This document shows, one piece after another, positions 45,701-55,700 of a stretch of DNA of 64,000 nt. Source of the DNA: Climacium dendroides (Eukaryota; Streptophyta; Bryopsida; Hypnales; Climaciaceae); contig OX467083.1 in the NCBI GenBank assembly GCA_950106755.1, forward strand, positions 34,529,029 through 34,593,028, given 5' to 3'. The notes under the pieces are model-generated. The model ran no database searches, was not told where the DNA came from, and worked only from the letters and a program-made list of their open reading frames with translations. The position numbers were made by a program, and so were the translations under genes. The stretch's first letter is position 1, and every line of letters starts with the position of its first letter.

Positions 45701-48333
45701 GATTACATTGCATGTGTTGGTGAGAAAATAAATAAAGCTGAACAAAAGAGAGTCCGCATGTGACCTAGTCAAACTGCTAAAAGAATCATGGGCTTCTTGC
45801 TATTTTAGGAGTTACTCCTACCGATTTGGGTGTACGAGGCAATAAATAGGGTTACGAGATGGCATATCACAGTAGAAATCAGAAGCTCTCCCTAATGGCT
45901 GAGACATATAGTGGCTGAGACTTGTGATATGGGTGCAGGTATCTAGTGTGCAACTCCGAGATGATTTACTGTCGATGCTTGTGGCAGGCCATGAAACGAC
46001 AGGGTCCGTGTTGACGTGGACTGTGTACCTTCTGAGTAAGGTGAATCTGGTGGCTCTTCAACTGTAATCATATCATATTTTTCATCTTGGTGGTTGCTAT
46101 ATGTATTTGAGTGGTCCTGTACAGAGATTTCAGAGCCTACATTAGCTGCCTGTTATGCTTCCAGTCTTTCTGGGTTCTTGAATTTACAACTAACTGGATA
46201 CATGTGGTTTTTGCAGAACCCGTCTGCACTGGCCAAGGTTCAAGAGGAGCTTGATAGAGTTTTGGGAGGAAAGAAACCACAATTTGCTGACATAAAGGAA
46301 TTGAAGTATTTAACGCGCTGTATTAACGAATCGATGCGGATCTACCCACATCCGCCGGTATCATCTCTATATTTCAGACATCACTCTTTGCCTATTGATA
46401 TATGATTGTGGTTTTATGTGTCGTTCACCATCTGATGTTTACATCCCAACCATAGCTCTATTAGCAGTTGAGCGCATCCTATTTAACGCCAAAGTGCATA
46501 GAAAGCCCATTTTGAATTTATATAGAACTAAATCCGATTACCATAACTTTCAAAACATATTCCTATTGTTAAAAAATGCAGGGTATGATTTCCTCTTTCT
46601 GTGGGTCCTTTTTCTTATCTTCCGGGGAGCTTCCTATAGGGTTTACTTCAACTCCTATAGGAATGGAAGCAGCCACAATTGGCAATTTGGGCACTTAGGT
46701 TAGGATCTATTACATAAATAACTCTTGTAGTAATTTGAAGGGCACACTTGAAGACACTATGGCCAGATTGTTGTCGTTGCAGCTCAGTGACAAAGCTCGA
46801 GTTCGGAATCTTCCTTTATCAATCTTCGCTCTTTCAGCTGCAGAACTGAGAACTATATGCGACGTGGTTTGATTTTTCCACCAGGTTTTGTTAAGGAGGG
46901 CGAACGTGGCTGATGAACTACCTGGAGGTTACAGAATAGAAGCGGGGCAAGATGTCATGATATCGGTGTACAACATTCACCACTCTCCCGAGGTGTGGGA
47001 TCGGGCTGAGGAGTTTCTTCCGGAAAGGTTTGATTTGGATGCACCTGTGCCCAACGAAAGCAACACAGACTACAAGTGAGTGAACTGTACGCTATCAGCA
47101 CTAATGTCTTTTCCCATAAAAGATCAAGGATTCATCGTTTTAGTTTGACTACATTGTGAGAAATCAAGAATTTGGATGTGGCCAAATTTTATATCACTAG
47201 AATCAATGATGTGTTGGTCAAAATAACTATATAGTTGGACAATAGAAAGCCTCCATATGATCTACTCAAACTGCTAAAAGGAACCATGAGGCCCAATATG
47301 GGCTTCTTGGGGCTAAATCTGCTATCCTGTAATTGGTGATATTTATCAGATGGCTGTCGTTCATAATACCGTCAGTGACTGCTCTGACCTATTGATCGCA
47401 AGGAGCACGTCTTGTTGCCTAGCGAATCTAAGACCTGTAGTGTGATCCTGTGTGCTGGTTGCAGATATATTCCATTCAGTGGGGGCCCTCGCAAATGTGT
47501 GGGTGACCAATTTGCTATGCTAGAAGCGACGGTGGCTTTGGCAGTGCTTCTCCAGAGGTTCAACTTCGAGTTGGTTCCTGACCAAATAATTGGGATGACA
47601 ACTGGAGCCACTATTCACACCACTACGGTAATTAATCCTGCAGTCCTGTACTTCATGTGCACTTCCTACCCTGTCACTGCTCTCTTACAACGCATCAGTA
47701 TCCAAGCTTGCTCCTCGAAACAATATACTAATAACTAAGGCCATCCCCATTTGATTGTTGAAGTCTTTAATATTAAGTTTATGATTGACAAGCATCAATT
47801 TCTTCTAGTCCTCATTTTGGTCTAATTCGCTAAACTCTTGCAATTCAGAGGACCGAAATTTGGACATTCAGGTGCACAGAACTCTAGAAACCAGGACAGG
47901 ACTAGATCTGAGTTCCCAGACGCCTGGTTGGAAAAGCGCCACTTTTGTGGATTTCTGTTAATTTAACGAATTTGATGGTTCACGGTGTGCTAATGTTAGT
48001 GCCAGTGTGATGTTATTTTCATTTCCATTATCTTGCTATACTTAAGCGCGATCAATTTAACCATAAGCCAACATTAACTTGGCATTACTTTAACAACTTG
48101 GTTCACATTATTTATTATTCTATTCCATCACATTATTACTGTATTGACATCCCATTAAGAATACTGTGACTCTAAGAGGGGTATCTTTTGAGAAGTTCAC
48201 CCTGTTGCCCGAGAATAGTTCTTCTCACAAGTTTCTGACTCGGCACTATGTTGTGCGTGGGTGTGGCCAGGGGCTATTTATGACAGTGGCGAACAGGCAA
48301 CCAAATAAGGTTTCCGAGCTGATCCTTGCCTGA
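42766..48333 (+). CDS. LUT1: Carotenoid epsilon-ring hydroxylase, cytochrome P450 CYP97C (LUT1), 8 exons
   Basis: Hydroxylates the epsilon ring of carotenoids in plastids, completing lutein synthesis. Exons: 42766-43311, 44609-44905, 45414-45611, 45939-46040, 46217-46357, 46885-47075, 47465-47627, 48271-48333; 1701 nt, 566 aa. The first ~50 residues are Ser/Thr/Pro-rich with few acids, a plastid transit peptide. [22 protein letters not shown] and [13 protein letters not shown] are CYP97C-like; CYP97A and CYP97B differ there. P450 landmarks: I-helix AGHETT (363-368), ExxR (E419-R422), PERF (474-477) and heme loop [10 protein letters not shown] with ligand C503. The last exon is only 63 nt, chosen because GLFMTV matches the family's GLYMKV after TTGATIHTT; without that splice, the frame would run on to 47738 with an unrelated tail. 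Start: the ATG at 42766 begins the Ser/Pro-rich leader; an upstream ATG at 42722 is in another frame. Confidence 0.93.
44481..44502. repeat. Telomere-like AGGGTTT repeats in LUT1 intron 1
   Basis: Two direct AGGGTTT units are followed by an inverted TAAACC. Such telo-box-like motifs are common near plant promoters, but here they are 130 bp before exon 2. Intron 1 (43312-44608) is the longest of the gene. Confidence 0.4.
45730..45830. repeat. Dispersed repeat in LUT1 intron 3, related to one in intron 6
   Basis: Shares with 47222-47333 the ordered blocks TCAAACTGCTAAAAG, (A/C)CATG followed by GGGCTTCTTG, and a preceding (G/C)CATATGA or GCATGTGACCTA segment. It is probably two copies of a small worn transposon. 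No clear ends were found. Confidence 0.5.
47222..47333. repeat. Dispersed repeat in LUT1 intron 6, related to one in intron 3
   Basis: The second copy of the repeat described at 45730-45830; it includes CTACTCAAACTGCTAAAAGG and ATGGGCTTCTTGGGG. It lies about 130 bp before exon 7. Confidence 0.5.
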
Positions 48334-48969
48334 TCGAAGAGGATCACTAGACTGGAAGTTAGATTGTTTGCACTGTACTGTACACCACACTCAGTTACTA
48401 GACTTCACCAAATGGACAGGGTTTTGTTGTAGTTCAGTCAACCCACGCACTTCAACGTTAGTTTCAGTCGGGAAAGCTGGTGATATTATCCGCACGAGAT
48501 CGACACTGGACCACAACCAATTTAGTGAATATGTCCCACAGTGCGGTGCGTCACCTCCTATTGAACATGAAAATTTTTTGTTGTCGACTCCAATCAACAG
48601 CGATGCAGTGGTGCCATCTCGTTACACCACACGCGGTCGTCCTAATCTAGGTTAATTCTCTGGCTTCCCGTGAGAAATATGTTCGTTGTAGCAAGTCTGC
48701 TCCCTTTGAGCAACTGTCAGTTGCTCTACTTGTACTGCTCACCAATTTGTTTTGTGGTATTGTCCGCGCAAAGAATGTCTTCATCAAGAGTATGATTCCT
48801 CCTCTATGTTGCAGTAGGAGGAATGAAGTAGTGAAGCCTACATTACCTTGGGTAGATTATCATTTGTGCAGGTATAGAGTCCGTTCTATCTACATGCTTG
48901 ACAGGAGTGGCATCTCACCTACTTTGGATTCAGGCTGTTGAAGCGTCTGATGTTGCTTGAAGGAGAGGA

Positions 48970-49041
48970 GGGCACTTGGTCTAGTGGTATGATTCTCGCT
49001 TTGGGTGCGAGAGGTCGCGAGTTCGATTCTCGCAGTGCCCC
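48970..49041 (+). tRNA. tRNA-Pro, anticodon UGG
   Basis: The 72-nt cloverleaf has acceptor stem GGGCACT/AGTGCCC with a C discriminator, and D arm TGGTCTAGTGGTA. The anticodon stem is CTCGC/GCGAG with loop TTTGGGT, anticodon TGG at 49002-49004. The T arm is GCGAG-TTCGATT-CTCGC. The internal A box (TGGTCTAGTGG) and B box (GAGTTCGATTC) are intact and no intron is present. A TTTT at 49042-49045 is a short RNA polymerase III terminator. CCA is not encoded, as expected for a nuclear gene. Confidence 0.97.
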
Positions 49042-49354
49042 TTTTGCGAATTTGCGTTGGATTTCTTTTCTGAGTGCATTCTGACATATTTGAAGCAATG
49101 TTGGCTACTGTAATCAAAGCCCCTGGCAATTGAATTTTCCACGTCACATTCTCAGGGTTCCACGTCACGCTAGACCATTCAGAAGATGACATGTGGCACT
49201 TTTTTTATTTTATGAAAATGACTTGATTTCTGGTAAATCAATGAAATTTACTACAAAAAAATTCTCTTTTTTTCCCATGGCATCCACATCTTGCAAATAA
49301 ATTTGTAGAGTTGCCAATACAATAAGTCTTAACTTGTCTTAAGTGCCATCCACA

Positions 49355-49550
49355 AAGGGTATTTGGGCATCCAACATAACATTCACTAGCAATGGTGTGG
49401 AATATTCTATGTCCATGTGGATACACGTCAAAACTTTAAATAACAATCAAGCAAGGGTATTTGGGCATCCAACATAACATTCACTAGCAATGGTGTGGAA
49501 TATTCTATGTCCATGTGGATACACGTCAAAACTTTAAATAACAATCAAGC
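49355..49550. repeat. 98-bp tandem duplication, two copies
   Basis: The unit starting AAGGGTATTTGGGCATCC and ending in AACAATCAAG is present twice in a row with no visible change, 300 bp downstream of the tRNA gene. Confidence 0.93.
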
Positions 49551-49926
49551 AACTAGATAAGTAGTATAAGCTTAATTATTTGATTGCAGTGACTCTAGCA
49601 TAAGCTTAACTATTTAATTGTAGTGACTCTATTATATACAATTAGTGGCTTGCAGTTACACATGACTAGGTCAACTTATGTGGGATATGTAAATTAGAAT
49701 TAGTAGGAGTTCTTGAATTGATCATAGTTCAATCAAAAGCAATAATTGTGTTTAAAGTAAAATTTTAGACCTCATTAAGCATAGAATTTTTATTTATTTA
49801 TAACTTTGAATTAAAAAAAAGTTTGAGAAATCAAGTTAAATTTCATATCTAAATATTCATTTGAGATTTTGAGCTTCAATCAAAAGTTATGGACAAATTT
49901 CGAAGAAAGATTGGAAGGGACATTAA

Positions 49927-50951
49927 CCCCTCACCGCCCAAGGCCTAAAACCATGTCAAAAAACAACCTTTCTTTTTGAGTGTTATAAGTCTAAATGTGA
50001 GTAAGTTATGAAAATCTCAACCGTACAATCTTGTAGTGTGCATGTTGTAGATGGTGTAAATCAAATTTGGGGTCATTTGGCCATATAGATTGAAAGATTA
50101 TAATGTTTTAGTGTTGACAAAAGATGCTGAATTTTTCCTAAAAACACATTTGGAGGTGAAATTCGATTTCTAAACCTACTCAAATGAAAAAACTTTAAAC
50201 TACAAAGTGATTTAAAATCAAAATACAGACACTTTGGTGGGAAAAAAATCATTCAATTGACTCATTGCATTTGCAAAACTGTTTTGAAATGTCAAAAAAC
50301 AGTGAAAAAAGCAGCAAAAAAACACATCTATAGCTGAACCTACCTCTACTAAAATGCTTCTCAGTCAATCATAACTTCTTGGATTGATATGAAATTTTTA
50401 CCACAAGAACTAGACTAGTATGCGCAACTTTTCCAACAAAGATTATTGAAAACAAACCCTGTCTGAAAAAGTTATAAGCCGCCGAAGTTCACTGTAATGC
50501 AAAAATGTCTGGATTTTGAACTTCGAATTGCTCCCAAGCATTCATAACAACTTGGATTGACATGAAAATTTTATCACAATAAGTAGACTTTATGGGGAAC
50601 AAAACCCAACAAATTTTATTGAAAACTAACATTTGATGAAAAATATACAAGCCCCCGAAGTTGCAGCATAAATTTAGTCTATTTTTTGTGGTAAAATTTT
50701 CAGATCTACCCAAGATGTAATGAATTTTTGAAAGCCATTCAAAGTTCGCAGGTTCAATTTGAGCTCACCACACTGCAAATTTTACTTCAAACATAATTCT
50801 TGCTTTTGATTTAACTAAATACTATATAAATGTTAAAGAACTAACATAAGAATATTCAAACATATAGATGGATGAAAATAGACTTTGTGTGCTCATGACA
50901 TGTTTGCATTCATCTTGTTTTTCAAATTTTTTGTTTTTCAAATTGTAGGGG
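49927..50951 (+). mobile_element. Candidate third piggyBac-like element (1025 bp)
   Basis: TTAA at 49923-49926 is followed by CCCCTCACCGCCC, and the right border is TAGGGG followed by TTAA (50952-50955). The left end resembles that of the element at 29427 (CCCCTCAATGCCC). Only 5 bp of clear terminal inverted repeat (CCCCT/AGGGG) remain, so the right border could be chance. Inside is an imperfect direct repeat of about 170 bp (near 50370-50480 and 50540-50660), including ACTTCTTGGATTGATATGAA and ACAACTTGGATTGACATGAA. Confidence 0.5.
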
Positions 50952-50955
50952 TTAA

Positions 50956-53900
50956 GTAACTCCAAAAGAAATGGATGAAACTAGTCTTTTCCATCTTATA
51001 AGTTCTCCTAGTTAAAGTCTACTAAAAGACATGAACAAGATTTTGTGTCCATCTTTTGGAATCCTCAACATTGGCAAGTTGAAGTGTACTTAAATTTTTA
51101 ATACCAAGTACTACATGTATGTAGTATTCATTTTCTTTAAAGTTAATTTTTATCCAATAAGAGCTTTTAGGTAGATATTGATGGACATTGTTGAATGCAA
51201 TTAGAAGTTACTAATCATAAAATGTTGATGGTTTATTATATTTACATCTAAATAAAAAAAATCAACCAAAGGCCAATTGTTTTTTTTGTCATAAATTTCA
51301 ATATGATTGTATGGAAAGTTATAATCCTTTGAATAGAAATAATAGAAATATAAATTTTATATTATGTCATATTGATGATCCATAAATTTAGCATATTGTA
51401 GGAAAATTTAATTATAAAAAATGAAAGTTGTATTTTTGGTGAATTTTCAAAGTCAATGCTCATTAATGAATTCAACATTTTTTTTATGAATGTTGTTAAA
51501 AAAATCTCTCTTTTTTATGCAAATTCTAAAGAATTTGACAACATCATATATTACAAGACATCTAGGTTTTGTTCAAAACACTTAGACAATAAGGAGCTAA
51601 AATTACTCTTGAAAAGTGACAATGACAACGAAGCAAAAAGAGGTAAATATCCCCCCAGCCCATTGCCATTAGTGCACACACACAACATATTAAAAAATGT
51701 TCAAAAAAATCCAAGACCATTGATCTAACCAATCATAGGATTACTATGACCATTGATGCTTTGGGATACATAATACTAAAATGAATACGGATATGATACT
51801 ATATACAAAACACATATAACATGTGGAATATATATAGAATACAAATGGAAACATATGGCATATATATGTATCCATACGAATTATATAGATGTACATATAG
51901 CCATACAATATACACTTTAGATATCCCATATCATTTGCAAGTAAACAAATGTGAAAGAAATACAAATATAAGGATTTGTTACAAGCACACATCCCTTTTT
52001 CTCAACTAATAGAAAAGTAACATGTATACCCTTTTTTTTAAATGTAAAAAGTTTAACCACTAATGGAAAAGTGACGAGTGTACCTCATTAGTTCTTCATA
52101 TATGGTTTCCTCATAATACAATAGTTTCTCACACAATGTCCTCAAAGGAAGCAATAATTAGTAATTACTCTTGAAGAATGACTTGATGGAGAATGCTAGA
52201 ATCTAGCTTGAATAAAATTATGCTAAAGTTGAAATGCCCTAAAACCATCAAATTAAGCTAATATTCAAATTTTAATGAAAATTGTATCAAAGGACTATTT
52301 TTTTAATCCAAAAGACAAGAAGAAATCATAAAAATTCAAAATACCTAATAAAAAAATAGAGGATTCTAGTTAAGTTTCTAAAACTTTTATGTTAGGACTT
52401 GAAAATATCCTTACCTTTGGAGGATAGAGTCTAGGACCATGAGGTCAAACTTTAATATCTTTTGCTTTTTATGTTCTATTTTGTCATTTGTTATGAATGG
52501 AATTTTACTTTAAATTACAAGGATGGAAAGCATATGATTTCCATAAGTCATAGTGATTTTGGATTCTTTTGTAAAGATTTGTTAAGATTTACCTAGAATT
52601 TTTGAAGAAATAATGAAAAAATTTATACCAAATACAAAACATGATGAAAAATCTAAAGCATTCGTAGGTAATTTCAATGCAGTTTTATTTGGAATAAAAA
52701 AACACATAAAATTTGAAAATAACTTATATAACTTAAATTTATTTCAAAGGTAGATATATAATTAAAAATACTTTATACAATAAATTAAATGCAATTTATA
52801 AGTTTTGAATATAAACAAGACTTGTTTGGTAATTCATAAGCCACATTTGGGTTGTGGCAACCTTAAGATTAGTGTAAAAAAATTGATTCTCTTTACAATA
52901 TTTATTTTTATATTCTAGTTATAGTTTAGACTCATATGCAGACAAATAACTTTTATTTATATCATCTTCATTAGTCTGGTGAGTTATATGAGTATTATTA
53001 ATTTGTAGACAATTGGCTTATTTCTTAGCACATAAAATTCATGTATCTTAGGGATTCTATAGAAATGAAAAATATTTTAATTTTTTTATGTGCTAAAAAT
53101 AAGAGTAAGTTGAAATCTTAGTTAGAATCTTTGCGTTGATTGTTTGTATTAAACATTGAAAAATTAAGTTCCCAATAAATCACATCAAAGTAGCAAGTAT
53201 ATTGGCAAATTTGTAGCTCTTCTTGTTGCAAGATCTTTTAATTTGTAAATGTCCAAGGCACCATATTTTGGTGTCGACTAAACTTTGAAGTTGAATAAAA
53301 TCTTATTGAAGTACTACTTTAGTATATTTTTTTGATCAATACCATTTAAAGTCTATATTAAGCATCAAAAATACAAATTGAAATGAATTTATGATTATTC
53401 TATGGAAGATTTTGTGCAAAGTTGTTCATTGCAAATTTTGATTTTTTTAGCATGGAGGTTCTTGAAGATGAACCTAAAATACACTAGAACTCAAGGGAGG
53501 ATCTCATTGGAATTCATTTAAGAAAATTATAGAGTAGATTTTAAAAATTTGCATATCAATTATAGTCATTACAGTATCTCCTCTATCCTTGTATGTTTTT
53601 ATAGCTTTAATTTTAGATTAGACATGTAAAAAGGGGATTAAAAGACTTCAAATCACTTTGACAATTTTAACACCCTCTTAATCAAACATTATAATCTTTT
53701 AATCCATAAGTGATATTGTTGTGCTTCTTTTTCTTTGCGATCCTTGACACATCTAATTTGAATTTGTATGGTTACAATTTTAAAAAATTGATAAAACTTA
53801 TTAGAACTTGGGCTTTTTGTTTAGTATTTAGCAAACTCTAAGAAGTTCAAAAATTGCCTTAAAAATTTAGGTATAAAAACATACAATGATTTTCAACTAC

Positions 53901-55650
53901 TTCTAAAATTTGGTACAAAAATTGTTAATGATCTTTATTTTGATAAATTTATGACTCAACTTGGCATAATCCCTTGTTAATATTTCATATTCCATAAAGC
54001 CAATGTTTTTGGAAAAGAAATTTGCACATTTTTTTAATAGTCTTAGGAGAAGATATTCTCTCTTTGCATTAGAAATGATAGATTTGGAGTAGTCTTCAGT
54101 GAAACTTCACCAGGAACCTCTACAAATTATTCAATTCCAAGGCAACTTATAAAAAGTGAGCATGAGTATTTATATTGATCTATATTTTACAATTATTAGC
54201 TCTTTGGTTTTCATTACATTTTCACATAAACATTTTCAATATCTACTTGTCACCCAATTTTTATTCTTTGACTTTGACATATTTTTTCAGCGTCAATCTT
54301 TCAATTTAGGCATACACAATGTCCTTTTTATAAAGTCTTGAACAATCATAGGCTCCTTTTGTAGTTGAAGTATTCAATAAATTAAAAAGCCTCAAACCAA
54401 CTATACTTGAGAACTTTGAAGTCTCATGAATATTTTGAATTTTGCTCCCACTTTTGTGTGTGTTTCCACCCACAATGCACTTGGTCACTAATCATTTCAA
54501 TCTTTCATTTGCCTGGAATAAGTTAAGTTGCCAACACTTTGAAGTTCATTACATTAAGTTAATCCTGTTTTTTTCAAACATCAATTTTTGTATTCAAAAG
54601 GACTAAGGATTCATAATTTTTTTTTAAAACATTTTGATCGATCACATTGTGAAAATTGTACAAATTAAATGTGGAAAATACAATTTAATTGGAGAAAACC
54701 TTTATATCATTTGATTGAATGAACTGAGAACATTGCATGTGTTAGTTCAAAGAATTACTCTGTAATTAATATAACAAATATAAACCCCCATACAAACTCT
54801 TCAGAACTCGTAAGAAAAACATGAAGCCAATATGCTTCTTCGTCCTTCAAAGATTGAAAACTTCAATATCTCGTACGTCAATAATCTCCAATCCTAGTAG
54901 TGCAGAGAGCACAGCCTTAGTGGCATTAGGTGCTTGTCAAATTGACATTGCCTGGAAATAAATTACAAGGGAGCATTTTGGGCTGCTAAGCTACTGCAGA
55001 GCTCATTTGTCATGTCTAAGTTGGCAATCCGAGGTTGCTGAATGTGCCTTGAGGGATGGGAAGATTTTCAATGCAGAACATGCTGGTACACCGATTGGTC
55101 CACATTGATCGTTTCTTATATAACCAAACACATCAGTTGCATTTAAGAAAACTCCATTGCAGCTCACAAGATACTGCTTCACGAATTCCAAAAAGCGACA
55201 TGGAAAGTAAATCCCATTATTTGACCCATGATAGAGCACGGAATCATATGTTCCAAATGATACAGTCAAGCGGAGCTTGTATTTAGTAGAAAATTTAAGT
55301 GAACAATTCACAACACCAAAAAGTTAGTTAAAAGGCCTACTAAATTAGAAAGAATTGTGCGTGAGGTGGACGAGGCCCTAATCCTGTGCCTCCCAGTGCA
55401 AGAAATACCGAATATGATCTACATCCCAAGGCTTGAAGATGAACCAGGTCGAACAGGACGCCGAGAACAGAAGTACGACAGTTGCAGAAGTGGCGAAGTT
55501 GAATATTCCATCAACTACTGGTAGCCTGTTGGATTAGCTGAGACGTCTTTGGCTTTGCTACCATTCACATCTGCACGAGAGACACAACCGCCTCACCACA
55601 AAGAATCCCTGTCTCATAAGATATAATCAAGATCACTACACCACGTCCAT
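50956..55650. other. AT-rich intergenic DNA, no gene recognised
   Basis: Almost 5 kb with only short, unrelated open frames. 51780-52010 is a low-complexity stretch rich in ATAT/ACAT. 55000-55650 becomes slightly less AT-rich as it meets the SPT2 3' flank. No tRNA or inverted-repeat element was noticed. Confidence 0.5.
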
Positions 55651-55700
55651 CATGATAAAAGCTCTATAAATTCGAAGTGGACTCCCATAGCCACCTCTAT

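Noticed and set aside
47412..47738. Ending LUT1 at the stop near 47738
   Set aside because: It would give an unrelated tail, while a downstream 63-nt exon restores the conserved C-terminus in frame.
42766..48333. Calling the P450 CYP97A (LUT5) or CYP97B
   Set aside because: [22 protein letters not shown] and [12 protein letters not shown] fit CYP97C as I know it; the CYP97A pattern differs in these blocks.
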